From positions 23,452 through 87,451 of the forward strand of contig WELA01010210.1 in assembly GCA_009602735.1 (NCBI GenBank): 64,000 nucleotides of DNA, in the 5' to 3' direction. Shown here one piece after another: positions 10,599 through 20,634 of the stretch (positions are counted from its first letter, which is position 1; every line of letters starts with the position of its first letter). Under the pieces are notes generated by a model that was not told where the DNA came from, did no database searches, and was given only the letters and a program-made list of their open reading frames with translations. The position numbers and the translations under genes are program-made. The stretch is from Mesotaenium endlicherianum (taxonomy: Eukaryota > Streptophyta > Zygnematophyceae > Zygnematales > Mesotaeniaceae).

Positions 10599-11101
10599 TG
10601 TAGTGATTTGAGTTATTATATATTAGTTTGCATATATTTTAATGTTTTCAAGTATAGTTGGAGTAGTATTGTGTGGATTCAAGTGTGAATAGGTACTCTA
10701 GTGACTTGGTTCATGTCCTTTGAACCTTCTAAGGCATTTTCAAACTTAGAGGAAAGACCTAGAAGAACTCCACGTGGCAAAAGTCAAATGTGCCATTTTT
10801 AGGTCAAAAGGACATGCGTACATTATTCTAGAAAGAGGTGGCAAGTGTTGGGATGTGTTGGGTGCCAACACATCAACATACACCTTCCTAGAAATTAGTT
10901 ATTTAGCAAGTATATAAACAAGAGCTAGAACATAGAAAGACATTCCAGAATCACTCTTGTACTTGCCAATATCCAGAAATATATTAACTTTCAAGAAGCC
11001 ATCTCTCTTTCAAGAAGCTACCACTTGTGTTCAAAGATCCTTGTCTTGAATAGATAAAGTATTATATTTCACTAAGTACTTCATCTATCTGTTTCACTTC
11101 A
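10599..11101 (+). repeat. 3' LTR of element C
   Basis: 503 bp, starting TGTAGTGATTTG and ending TTTCACTTCA. It is clearly homologous to 4051-4554 but differs at scattered positions. It is followed by GCTAT, which does not match the GGTCC before the 5' LTR. Confidence 0.9.
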
Positions 11102-12165
11102 GCTATTCAAGTTGGGGAGAGGGAGATGGGATGTGTATTAGGAGTATTCAATAAGCTGTGCTTACCTGCATACTCAGCAGCAAGTGTTTGTACTAACTGA
11201 GTCATACACTGTCACGTCCTATGTATGTACTGCATCAATATCAGGAGCATCAGTGACCGACTGGTGTAAACTGTGAGTTGCAGTACACTGTTGGAGCAAG
11301 TGTACGTGAGTATTCAGTAAGCTGTGCTTACCTGCATACTCAGCAGCAAGTGTATGTACTAACTGAGTCATACACTGCCACATCCTATGTATGTACTGCA
11401 TTAATATCAGGAGCATCAGTGAGGGACTGGTGTAAACTGTGAGTTGCAATACACTGTTGGAGCAAGTGTACGTTTGAACTGAGGAAGTACATTGCCATAA
11501 GTTGGGATTGGGTAGCAATGATGCATGGCACATCAGGGAACTGCTTGAGGTGACCACCATATTGCTCAAAACCATATGTTTCTTTGAACTTAGTGTGTTC
11601 TGAAAATGTGGTTGTTTTTAAAATTTTTCTTGGGCTCATTAACCTGATGCTACTTATCTTGTAAGGGCATTCGATGCCATCAAACCAGTTGGTATCCCTT
11701 TTCCTTCAGTACGCTGAATCTTGAGCAAGTACCTAAGTCACAAGAAATTGCTTGTGAGAAGCTTTTAAGGCGTGAGCACGGCAGGAGTTGAAGACCAAGA
11801 GAAGGAGAAAAGGCTTAGTTCAGTAGGCTGAGCTTTAATAACATTCTTTCATTGTTTGACCTTGAAAGGAGGCTGTTCCATTTGGGTGTGATTTGCATGG
11901 TGTGAGGTGCTCTATTGTGTCTTTCAATTGGAAGGACTACTGTGAGTAGGGATAAGTTCATGCATGTCTTCAATTATTGATTGTGAAGTCAGATGGTTGC
12001 TTGCATGACAGTTTGGTGTAATTGATTTTTACTTGCATTGGGTAGGTGAATATGTCGCGCTCATGTTTTGTTTGCTTTCTTTGCTTCACCTAGTTGACTG
12101 AAGTGTATTATTAGATAATTGAACCGTATGCTGAGAATTGTCGAGGCGACAACAGCTGGGGAGAC
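11102..12165 (+). other. Internal remnant of element D with a 166-bp tandem duplication
   Basis: No protein family is recognisable. A 166-bp unit starting GAGTATTCA(A/G)TAAGCTGTG is repeated head to tail at 11142-11307 and 11308-11473 with few differences. The stretch ends in a short purine-rich tract (GGGGAGA) immediately before the LTR at 12166, so it is probably the 3' untranslated end of element D. The 5' part of D is missing. Confidence 0.55.
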
Positions 12166-13429
12166 TGTAATGTAGCAATTCATTATTTATTTAATTAATT
12201 GCATACATATATATAGAACCCTAATAAGTATCATGTCAATATACTCACATATGCGGGTTCATCTAAATAAGTGTATGTGGATTTAATGCAAGTTTACTTA
12301 CTTTGTCAAAAAGGTCAGCATGATGAGTTTTGTATCATGGTGTAGTTTGCTCATTTTGTTGAAAAGGTCAGCAGGATGACTTTTGTATCATAGTATAGTT
12401 GGTTGAAATTTATATACCTGTTATATATAGGACATAATATCCGTAGGTAGATATATAGTAAGCTCGTATAATTATAGTTAGTATTCTTGGACTCAGTACG
12501 CTGAGGATAGATTTATTCATTTAGATAATTATTTGTAGACTAGCACTTGTGACCGTAGTACACTGAAAGTCGGGAGGTGAACTGAGATTCGGTAAATCGA
12601 TGTCCTACCAGTGTGGTTAACTTTTGGGTAGGCGGAGCCGTTGTCAGTCAACTGAACAGTTACAACTTCAGTCAACCGACCAATTAATATGGTCGTTATA
12701 CCTCGATCCGTGGGTCCCAACTTAACGGGTTTCTCACGAAACGGCGCACCCTTGCGCCGTGGTCAACCAGGTGGTCACTAGGTACATAGCAGGCTGGGAT
12801 CTCGTGGTCCCTCATTCTGGACAGTAGGCTTTAGAGTCGGATTTTCTACTTGCAAGTCATGTGTGCACTTTTGGGTTCGTTATTATGACCAGCTTTCACG
12901 AAAATTGACATGGCGTCTTTGTCTATGCTCCAAATGAAGCGAACTAGGATGTTTTAAAAAGGTCTCGTCAAGATGCGTCCGTTGCCATCAAGTTTGCTCA
13001 ATTTGGAGTTGGATTGACAGAGTTGTGCCCTGTGAGATTTTGGGGTCACACAGCGGACAGATTCCATGGTTTTGCACCTAAATGAGTGGGATGTGTTTTA
13101 GCTACTTTATGGTCATCTGAATGAGAGCGCGTTTGCTATTCACTCCCCTAATGTTGAGTATGTGCTTATACATGCTTGTATGCCTGGTAGGCAAGAGGCC
13201 ATGAGTTTCTAAAGGAGAAGCTTTAGTCCTAAAGCTCGCCTCTTTCTTGTGCCTTGTGTTTGTGTGCAACTATGGCACACTACGGTAAGTGAGTCAAGGG
13301 GTATAGATGAGTAAACGGAATTCATTCTAAGGGCAAAGATTGCGCCTTGATTTTACACGCTTCCACCTATCTCTGATTTTATATCCACTAATGAAGTTTA
13401 TTTATCTTGAATAAGCAAAATTCATTTCA
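12166..13429 (+). repeat. 3' LTR of element D (D family, about 1.26 kb)
   Basis: It starts TGTAATG and ends ATTCATTTCA. Read as reverse complement, it matches the solo LTR at 56935-58251 over its whole length, including the segment TCGTGGTCCCTCATTCTGGA and two copies of the GGTCAGCAGGATGACTTTTG module (three in the other copy). It abuts the resumed reverse transcriptase of element B at 13430. Confidence 0.85.
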
Positions 13430-14352
13430 GGTGCTGACCGCCTCTATCAGTGGCGCATCATGCAATTTGGCCTCAAGAACGAACATGCCAGCTTTCAGCG
13501 AGTGATGGAGCGTGTGCTGGCCAATTTGAACTTTGCGCGATGCTACATTGATGACGTCTTAATCTTCAGTGACAACTAAATTGACCATCTTGCTCATCTG
13601 GATCTCCTCTTCCAGAGCTTGCAGGCCGCTGGACTCAAATGCCACCCGGGCAAATGCAAGTTTGCTACGCGTACCGTCCCTTACCTGGGACATGATATCG
13701 TCCCTGGAGGGCTGTCGCCTCAGCAAGTCAAGATGGATGCTCTGCGCCTCATTCCCATTCCTACAGGCCTTTCACGCTTGCGGGCTTATCTCGGCTTTGC
13801 TAGTTCTTATCGTCGCTTTGTCCCTAACTTCAGCGCCTTAGCTGCACCTCTTAACGACCTGTTGAAAAAGAACCAGCCATGGGAATGGACTGCCGCCTGT
13901 CAGGTTTCGTTTGATGCCTTGAAAGATGCTCTCACTTCCGCGCCTGTCCTACGTCAATTGGACTATACACGGCCTTTCGTACACACTGACTGGAGTCCGC
14001 TAGGCCTGGGTGCTGTGCTCGCGCAGGCTGACGACGACAAAGCCGAGTATGTCATCGCTTACGCCAGTCGCAGCAACAACCCGGCAGAGCGTAATTACAG
14101 CTCCTATGAGGAGGAATGGTTGGCCGCTGTGTGAGGCGTAGTCCATTTTTGTCACTACCTATACGGCCGAACCTTCACCTTAATTACATATCATCAGCCC
14201 CTAAGGTGGCTTCTCACTAACCAGACCCTCACCGGCAAGCACGCACGGTGGGCACTAATTCTGCAGGAATACGACTTTGTTATTATCCATAAGGCAGGCC
14301 GCGCTAACCTCGATGCTGACGATCTGAGCCGCAATCCTGATCCTTCCTGCTC
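13430..14352 (+). pseudogene. Element B: reverse transcriptase palm/thumb and RNase H, resumed
   Basis: Frame 2 reads [20 protein letters not shown], the catalytic [10 protein letters not shown] (YIDD at 13543-13554), the thumb GLKCHPGKCKF, the connection LGFASSYRRFVPNFSALAAP and RNase H (FVHTDWSPLGLGAVLAQ, then YASRSNNPAERNYSSYEEE). In-frame stops occur at 13577 (TAA) and 14132 (TGA). After the second stop the same frame continues HARWALILQEYDFVIIHKAG and DADDLSRNP, the normal gypsy RNase H end. The frame and composition match the 5' half before 4051, so these are two pieces of one element. Confidence 0.88.
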
Positions 14353-15192
14353 GGACCTCACCGGAGCTCGCCATGACTCCGATGAGCAGGAGCACCTCCT
14401 ACCTGCCTGGCATGCCGCGGCATTTTTTGTGCTGCTCCTCCCTTCTGCTCTTGTGGCTTCCCTCGCTGCTCTTGCGCTCGATATGCAGGTGGAAGGCGCC
14501 GTCCATGTGGCGCCTGTACCAGCCAACATTTGGCTGGACGGACAAGCTCTGGCCAATCTGCAGACCGACGTTCTCCCGGAGCTGCACGCCTCCCGCGACG
14601 GCGTCTAGCATCGGTGCCGCAGCTATCAGTGGCGAGACGGCCATCTGCTCCGCCTTCTGCCCAATGCCGTCAAAATCGTCCCCGCGCTGGCGGACCGAGA
14701 GCCTCTCGTTCAACGCACACATGAACAGCAGGGACATTTCGGCATCCGACGCACCTACGGCCTCCTCCAGATCTCCTACTGGTGGTCTCGCATGCACGCC
14801 GACGTACAGCGCTGGGTCAGTAAGTGCGGCGTCTGCGACTGCGTCCGCGCCAGCTTCACCGCAAGGGAAGTTCGCCGCAACCCCCTTCCTATCCGGGGCT
14901 TGTTCTATCGGGCAAACTCCCTCATTCTGGTCGCCGACAGCTCTACGTCCTTGTTATGATCGAGCATTTCTCTAAATAGGTCAAATTGGTTCCCTTACCG
15001 TCCAAATCTAGCGCGCTCATCGCTTCTATTTTCTTTGACAGAGTACTTGTCCGCTTCGGCGCCTGTGCCGAGGTCCTTACGGATCAGGGCACTGAGTTCC
15101 AAGGCGATTTTTAGGCCCTGCTTGCCCGTTCCTATATTGACCATTGCCTGACATCTCGTAATCACCCGCAGGCCGATGGGCTTGCGGAACGC
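14353..15192 (+). pseudogene. Element B: integrase zinc-binding domain and start of catalytic core
   Basis: Frame 2 continues through a TAG at 14606 into the integrase HHCC domain (THEQQGHFGIRRTYGLLQ ... SKCGVCDC). A stop and frame change follow around 14940-14980. The core then reads LVPLPSKSSALIASIFFDRV, the second catalytic Asp in VLTDQGTEFQGDF (near 15080), and a TAG at 15112. The final Glu is in ADGLAERMVQIVKR, where the next open frame starts. The layout is the gypsy DDE integrase, broken by several stops. Confidence 0.8.
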
Positions 15193-15936
15193 ATGGTACA
15201 AATCGTTAAACGTAGCTTGCGCAAGCACAGTTTAACCCACACCGTTTCCGACTGGGATCTTGCATTGCCCTGGCTGCAGATGGGCTATAACTTTAGCCGC
15301 CAGGCAGCTCTGCGCGCGTTCTTTTTGTACTTCCTTCTCTACGGGCGCAAACCAGTCCTCCCTTCCTCCCTACAGCCTCGTCTAGATGTTTTACTCTCGC
15401 TCTCCAATCCAGAGGCCTGGCAAGCCGAAATCCACGCCCGTTTTGCACTCTTTCAGCGCATCCTTCCCATGGCTATGGCTAATTTGCGCAAGGGGCAACA
15501 TCGCGATACTTTGCGTTATGCTCATACACGCAGCGGCCTTTATCACCCTCTCATTCCGTCATCTTCTGCAGGTGACTTTGTTTGTCTTAAGCGGCAGTTC
15601 CAATCTACATTAGATGTGTCTAGTCAGCCGCTCATCTTGCGCGTCGTGTCAGTAGCTCCTACAGGAGTGCTCACGCTCGTCAGGTCCGACGGGCGTACTA
15701 CTCGCAATCACTTGCGCAATTGCGCTCCCTGCCACCTGCCCAACATACTCCTCAAACACAATCCTACACTCGCGACTGTTCCTGCCAACCATCCATGCCA
15801 AATCTGCCATACACCCAACTGCCCCTCTAAAATGCTCCTATGCGACCGTTGCAATGCCGGCTATCACACTTATTGCTTGACTCCAACTTTGAGTCGCGTC
15901 CCAGTCGACGCCTGGTTTTGCCCAAAGTGCAACTGA
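15193..15936 (+). CDS. Element B: integrase C-terminal region ending in a PHD finger
   Basis: 247 codons, open to a TGA at 15934. The first 100 residues are the integrase tail (DWDLALPWLQMGYNF ... LLYGRKPVLPS). A beta-rich segment follows (GDFVCLKRQF ... LILRVVSVAPTGVLTLVRSDG), then CAPCHLPN. The last 45 residues (202-246) are a C4HC3 PHD finger: C-x2-C, an 11-residue loop, C-x2-C-x4-H-x2-C, then a long loop with the signature W two residues before the final C-x2-C. PHD fingers bind histone H3 tails. Here it occupies the place where chromoviruses carry a chromodomain, so a role in targeting integration to marked chromatin is a reasonable inference. The ATG at 15193 is internal; the protein is the end of Pol. 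Confidence 0.85.
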   Translation: MVQIVKRSLRKHSLTHTVSDWDLALPWLQMGYNFSRQAALRAFFLYFLLYGRKPVLPSSLQPRLDVLLSLSNPEAWQAEIHARFALFQRILPMAMANLRKGQHRDTLRYAHTRSGLYHPLIPSSSAGDFVCLKRQFQSTLDVSSQPLILRVVSVAPTGVLTLVRSDGRTTRNHLRNCAPCHLPNILLKHNPTLATVPANHPCQICHTPNCPSKMLLCDRCNAGYHTYCLTPTLSRVPVDAWFCPKCN

Positions 15937-15949
15937 CGAGTTCGCAGCT

Positions 15950-16318
15950 GGAGGGGGGGTATTTTGGGCCTCAGGCTTTATAGCTAATTAATCAAACAAT
16001 TCACTTTCTTTTTTGTTGGAAAGGGGTCTTGGCTGCCAGCTGGTCAGCCAAGGCCCCTGCCTTGGTTTAGTCAAGCCCAGGCTTCCTTGTTAGACTTGGC
16101 TTTCTCCCTTGTTAAGCTTGCTTGCTGGCTCAGGCGTACTGTGCCTCTGAAGGAGCTGGCTGCTGAGGGCATCACCGCGAGGAGACACCTGCTCTACTGC
16201 TGAACCAGGCGGCAGACATTGGACTGAAGATCCCTTACCAACACCCACAACTCCCTTGAGCTGCTTTCTTAAAAGCTCAAGCAGTGCAATTTCCTTGTGA
16301 TTAGCCACAAGGTTGCAA
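15950..16318 (+). repeat. Element B polypurine tract and 5' part of its 3' LTR
   Basis: GGAGGGGGGG at 15950-15959 lies 14 bases after the pol stop and is the expected polypurine tract. The LTR would start at 15960 with TATTTTGGGCC, which lacks the usual TG and may be mutated. A GGTCTTGGCTGCCAGCTGGTCAGCC-type segment follows, with inverted repeats around 16025-16060. The LTR end is not identifiable, and the 5' LTR lies outside the window. Confidence 0.5.
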
Positions 16319-16909
16319 TGCGGCTGTTAAGGTCCTCTCTAGCCAGTACTACTTAGCTGCGATCCCCACAGACTCGGCAGCTGACACGGCCCTTGAGGTC
16401 GTACGCGTTAGCCTGTTGCCTGTGGTTGGTCTGGTGTACCTGGGCATGGCCAGGCTAGTCTGTGCGCGCACCCTAACTAGTCCATTGATCAGCCTAGGGC
16501 CACCCTAAGTTAACCTGTTCGCTAGCACTCTCGTGCGCGCGCAAACGCTCTTGGGGCCGCCGCCTACCCTTCTGTTGCAGCCTACCTACGGTTTTGGCGC
16601 CTCCTTGAGCTGTCTCTCTCTCGCTCAGCTCAGCTAGGTTGATGTATACCTGAATTGATATAATCTAGCATGCGACCTTGGAAAACGCTATCAAGCTTGC
16701 AAGCATTGCTAAGATTAAGGCGTGAGATTGAGCTACGAGAGTTTTGTGCTCCACTCTCGCACAGTATCCGAGGCCTGGGCCTTTTGTTGTCCTGATTCTG
16801 TTAAGAAGGCGCTTGTTTTCCCCGCGCTGATCTGATTTTCTCAAGTCTGCACTTGTCCAGAGCTGCATTGGTCTAACTGAGCTGCCTCAGCGCTCAGGGC
16901 AGCTCTGGA
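16319..16909 (+). other. Non-coding stretch starting with a 64-bp copy of element A pol
   Basis: 16319-16382 matches 16950-17013 with about three differences; both encode AAVKVLSxQYYLAAxPTDSA. After that the two diverge. The rest is C/T-rich without recognisable coding, with a CTCTCTCTCTCGCTCAGCTCAGC run near 16612-16635. It may belong to the LTR of element B or to a separate insertion; I cannot set the boundary. Confidence 0.45.
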
Positions 16910-17354
16910 TTGATTAACTTCAACCAAGGCTTGATTTGCCAGCCCATTTATGCGGCTGTTAAGGTCCTCTCTCGCCAGTACTACTTAGCTGCGACCCCCA
17001 CAGACTCGGCAGACACCAATTCAGGTGCAGTGATCTTGCGCGTGAAACATGCATTTGGAAATGGTGTGCTAGAGATAGAAGGCTCTGACGGCAAAACCAT
17101 GAGGGATCATGTACAATATTGTTCACTATGCCATTTGCCCAATATCGACCCAACGGGCTGTGCCTAAGGAATTGGTGCAAGCCACATCTTGTGCCAGCTG
17201 CAAAGTGCTGAATAATCAAGAGGCAATGGTAACTTGTGATAAGTGTGGTGCCAGATGGCACATCTTCTGCATTGGTGACGAAGAGATTATGGCAGGACGT
17301 TGGAAATGCCCCAACTGCCTCCATAAACCCCCCAGTTTGAAAGCTGGAAAATAG
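16910..17354 (+). pseudogene. Element A: end of pol with a second, diverged PHD finger
   Basis: The first frame (to 17167) reads AVILRVKHAFGNGVLEIEGS then CSLCHLPNI, clearly homologous to PLILRV...TLVRSDG and CAPCHLPN of element B. A frameshift near 17110-17165 leads to a second frame ending at 17354 with a C4HC3 PHD finger: CASC, TCDKC, WHIFC, WKCPNC. The stop is followed by a polypurine tract (GAAAGGGAGGGG, 17391-17402) and the LTR start at 17403, so this is the true 3' end of an older relative. Upstream pol of A is not visible beyond a short repeat at 16319. Confidence 0.75.
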
Positions 17355-17402
17355 ATACCTTTTAGCCAAAGAGGCAGGGACGCCCGAGTTGAAAGGGAGG
17401 GG

Positions 17403-18813
17403 TGTAAGGAAAAATGAAAGATTTTTTTTGTTTGCAAAAGTTGCTAAGTCTTGAAATAGTAACTAAAGAGGATCAGCTCAGTGTGAGACATACTAATTGA
17501 TGACCCCCTCTCTAAATGGTGCAAGTGCAGGAAGACCAGAAATGAGTCAATCATTGTCAGCCTGCCATCGACACACGTGCAAAAGGCAATTGACCAGGTC
17601 AATTCCCCACGTGCAAAGATGCACCGACCAGTCAACTAGGGAAAGCCCATACGCGAGAAGGATTACCGATAAATTGACCAGGTCGACAACACTCGTGCTA
17701 GAAAGCTACACACGTGTCCAGGTCTCGACGCCAGGTACGACAACTGTTGCGACTACTATCAGTTTGACGGCACCGCATGCATGACGTAAGTTACGGTCGC
17801 CCAGGTACAGAAAGTCAACGTTGACTCCCCAACCATTTGACTAACCCCTGCGTGGTCAGCATTGAAAGTTAGAGTTCAAGTCACACGAAAGCCCGACTAG
17901 GACCAAGTAAAAATCGACACTCAGGGATGGGTGGGGTTTGACAGTTAAATTAGCCGAGAAGCTGCTATGCTAAGACCAGCAAATGGCCTACTCCTGCAGC
18001 TGCCAAGTCAAGCATTGCTGACTGAGCAGCCATCCTGGCAATCGCGAAGTCAGGTGAGGCTGGCTGGAAAAGCCATCTCAGCCATGGACCTGTGGTAAGG
18101 CTGTTACCTCTAAGCAGCCACCTCAGGCGACCTGGGCTCTAAGGCCACATAGGCGTGCACGCTGATCAAAAGGCTAGCAGCCACACGCAACCGTCACGAG
18201 GTGTGCATGCATGCTAAGTGACGTCGAATGAATTAAGCTATCACGAGGGATAATTGCAGGAACGGCATGCATGCAAACCGTTGTGACTAAGTGCTGGAAT
18301 TCTTAAGATAGAATGGCATGCGTGGTGCTTGGGAAAGGCACAAGCCTTGCACGATCTCACCTCATCCTTGCCTTGCACATTTTACCAAGAAGAAGAAGAA
18401 AGGAGCGCAGGGTCGAAAGGAGAAGAGAAAGAAGGGTGCGGAGGAGAGCCAGGACGCCATGCTTCTGCCGACGCTTAAGAAACTCTCTCTCAGTGTATGA
18501 TAGAAAAGTTAGAAATCAAAATTTTCCAAGAAGGAAATCCGCTTGAAAGAAGTAGAGAACTTGCAAAATAGAATTTGTTAGGAGTTCTCACGCAGATTTG
18601 GACCAAACGCCACAAACGTACGAAGAGCACGTAAACTGGTGAGTGCTGTGTTAGTTTGCAAGTTTTCAAAAGTCTCAATTGTCGAATTGTTGTTAGCAAG
18701 AGCAAGATTAACGAGTAATAGCCTTCAGTGAAGAGCTGAGTGAGCCCAACTAGCAGTGGAAACTGTTAGGCGCGGTCTCGAGCAAAGAGCTTAAGCTAGG
18801 CGGGCATAGATAC
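17403..18813 (+). repeat. LTR of element A, first part (interrupted by C')
   Basis: It starts TGTAAGGA right after a polypurine tract. It runs to the GATAC target duplication of the intact chromovirus and resumes at 25499, ending TCCTTGCA near 25692 (inverted repeat TGTAAGGA/TCCTTGCA, one mismatch). Restored length is about 1.6 kb. No gene is recognised inside; the GA-rich tract near 18390-18440 is low complexity. Confidence 0.65.
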
Positions 18814-19316
18814 TGTAGTGATTTGAGTTATTATACATTAGTTTGCATATATTTTAATGTTTTCAAATATATTTGAAGTAGTATGGTGTGGAGTCAAGTG
18901 TGAATAGGTACTCCAGTAACTTGGTTCATGTCCTTTAAACCTTCCAAGGCATTTTTGAAGTTAGAGGAAAGACCTAGAAGAACTCCATGTGGCAAAAGTC
19001 AGATGTGCCATTTTTAGGTCAAAAGGACATGTGTACATTATTCTAGAAAGAGGTGGCAAGTTTTGGGATGTGTTGGGTGCCAACACATCAACATACACCT
19101 TCCTAGAAATTACTTATGTAGCAAGTATATAAACAAGAGCTAGAACATAGAAAGACATTCCAGAATCACTCTTGTACTTGCCAAAATCCAGAAATATATT
19201 AACTTTCAAGAAGCCATCTCTCTTTCAAGAAGCTACCACTTGTGTTCAAAGATCCTTGTCTTGAATAGATAAAGTATTCTGTTTTACTAAGTACTTTATC
19301 TATCTGTTTCACTACA
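18814..19316 (+). repeat. 5' LTR of element C'
   Basis: 503 bp. TATATAAA at 19126-19133 is the likely promoter TATA box, so transcription would start about 30 bp downstream within the LTR. Confidence 0.95.
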
Positions 19317-19317
19317 G

Positions 19318-19329
19318 TGGTATCGGAGC
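19318..19329 (+). promoter_or_regulatory. Primer-binding site of C' (initiator tRNA-Met type)
   Basis: TGGTATCGGAGC, one base after the LTR. It differs at one position from TGGTATCAGAGC, the complement of the plant initiator tRNA-Met 3' end. It would prime minus-strand DNA synthesis. Confidence 0.85.
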
Positions 19330-19353
19330 TAGGCACTTTGGTAGCACAAGAAG

Positions 19354-20634
19354 ATGGCCGATCCTCAAGACCAACAGCAAGCTTTCGAAGGAAGCCCTTC
19401 CTCTCCAAGACACCCTCCTCCAGCGCCGATGGGAGAGCCCACTCAAGAAAATCTGCAACAACAAGAAGCACCACAAGGAGGAGCACACCCTCCTCCAGCG
19501 TCGATGGGAGAGCCTACTCAAGGAAATCTGCAACAACAAGAAGCACCACAAGGAGGAGCACCGTCAAATCCCGTGGCAGCCGCTATAGCAAAGTTGACCC
19601 CACCACAAGGAGTTCCCGCAAATGAGTGGGCAGCCTTCCTAATGACCGTCCACAACCAAGTGGGCTTGGCCACCTATGAAGCAACCGTGCAAGCGTCAAG
19701 AGAAGCTATGGCTGCCATGGTTGCCCCTATTGCGAGCAATGCTCAAAATCCAGCCCCGGCTCAAGCGCCTCCACAAGAGCCAACGAGAGCAAGGAAACTC
19801 ATCAAGCCCGGCAAACCCGACACTTTCAACCCCGGGAAAGGTGCCAACCTGAATTTATGGCTCTACCAAGTGGAGACGTACCTCGCGTTCCTTGAAGTAC
19901 CCGAGGAGGACTACGTTCCCTTTGCCGTTACCTTACTTAGAGGAGCAGCAACATCATGGTGGCGTAACTATCAAGCGGCTATATATCAAGCTATGGCGCA
20001 CCCCATGCTCGGCCAAGAGCCCCCACCATCATATGCAAGATGGGCAGATTTTCGTGAGGCCCTCAAGAAGCAATTCATGCCCATCAATGCGGAGAAGATT
20101 GCCCGAGGAAAGCTCCACCATCTCAAGCAAACGACGTCCGTTCAAGAGTATACATCCAGATTTCACGCCCTCACTCTTGAGATCCCCAACATGTCTCTCG
20201 AGGAGAAGATTGACCGTTACATCTTTGGCCTCAAACCCAAGGTGGCAAAGGAAGTGGAGTTACGCGACTTGACGGACTTCTCAAAGATCATTGAAGTGGC
20301 CCAAAAGGTGGATACCTTGGATTTCAAGCACTCCGTGCCTTCATCTTCACGGGTACCGACGACGCGGGTGTACGCAGCCCCTTCCACATCCGAATCTGGA
20401 CCCACACCCATGGAAATCGGAGTTATTAAAAGGGACCCCGCGGCTGCCCGGAAGAGTGGAAGACCCTCCAATGACACTTATGATGCAAGAAACCAGCAAG
20501 GAGTGAAAGCAAGACTCTCCCCGGCTGAAAAAGAAGCTCTCATGACGGCTGGACTATGCTTCTATTGCAAGGAAAACGGCCATTGTGCACTTTCATGCCC
20601 CAAAAAGTTGTCAAAAAACGGACAGCGCCGGTAG
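19354..20634 (+). CDS. gag: Element C' Gag (capsid/nucleocapsid)
   Basis: 426 aa from the ATG 25 bases after the primer site. The N-terminal Gln/Pro-rich region holds a 25-residue tandem duplication (each copy with MGEPTQ and [12 protein letters not shown]) that is single in element C. The capsid core is a Retrotrans_gag domain (about residues 160-300: [22 protein letters not shown], then [10 protein letters not shown] and [15 protein letters not shown]). Near the end is one CCHC zinc knuckle ([15 protein letters not shown]-x2-C-x4-H-x4-C), which packages RNA. Gag assembles the virus-like particle in the cytoplasm. Pol overlaps its end in the -1 frame. Confidence 0.93.
   Translation: MADPQDQQQAFEGSPSSPRHPPPAPMGEPTQENLQQQEAPQGGAHPPPASMGEPTQGNLQQQEAPQGGAPSNPVAAAIAKLTPPQGVPANEWAAFLMTVHNQVGLATYEATVQASREAMAAMVAPIASNAQNPAPAQAPPQEPTRARKLIKPGKPDTFNPGKGANLNLWLYQVETYLAFLEVPEEDYVPFAVTLLRGAATSWWRNYQAAIYQAMAHPMLGQEPPPSYARWADFREALKKQFMPINAEKIARGKLHHLKQTTSVQEYTSRFHALTLEIPNMSLEEKIDRYIFGLKPKVAKEVELRDLTDFSKIIEVAQKVDTLDFKHSVPSSSRVPTTRVYAAPSTSESGPTPMEIGVIKRDPAAARKSGRPSNDTYDARNQQGVKARLSPAEKEALMTAGLCFYCKENGHCALSCPKKLSKNGQRR

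Larger units (their letters stand above)
4051..11101 (+). mobile_element. Element C: decayed Ty3/gypsy chromovirus between two LTRs
   Basis: The LTRs are 4051-4554 and 10599-11101 and begin TGTAGTGA. The 5' copy ends TCACTACA, giving 8-bp terminal inverted repeats; the 3' copy ends TCACTTCA. Inside are a tRNA-Met type primer site, gag, pol with a chromodomain, a 3' untranslated repeat block and a G-rich polypurine tract. It is a close relative of the element at 18814-25493. The 5-bp flanks do not match (GGTCC at 4046-4050, GCTAT at 11102-11106), so the two LTRs probably do not come from one insertion event. Gag and 5' pol carry frameshifts; the 3' two thirds of pol is open. Confidence 0.9.
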
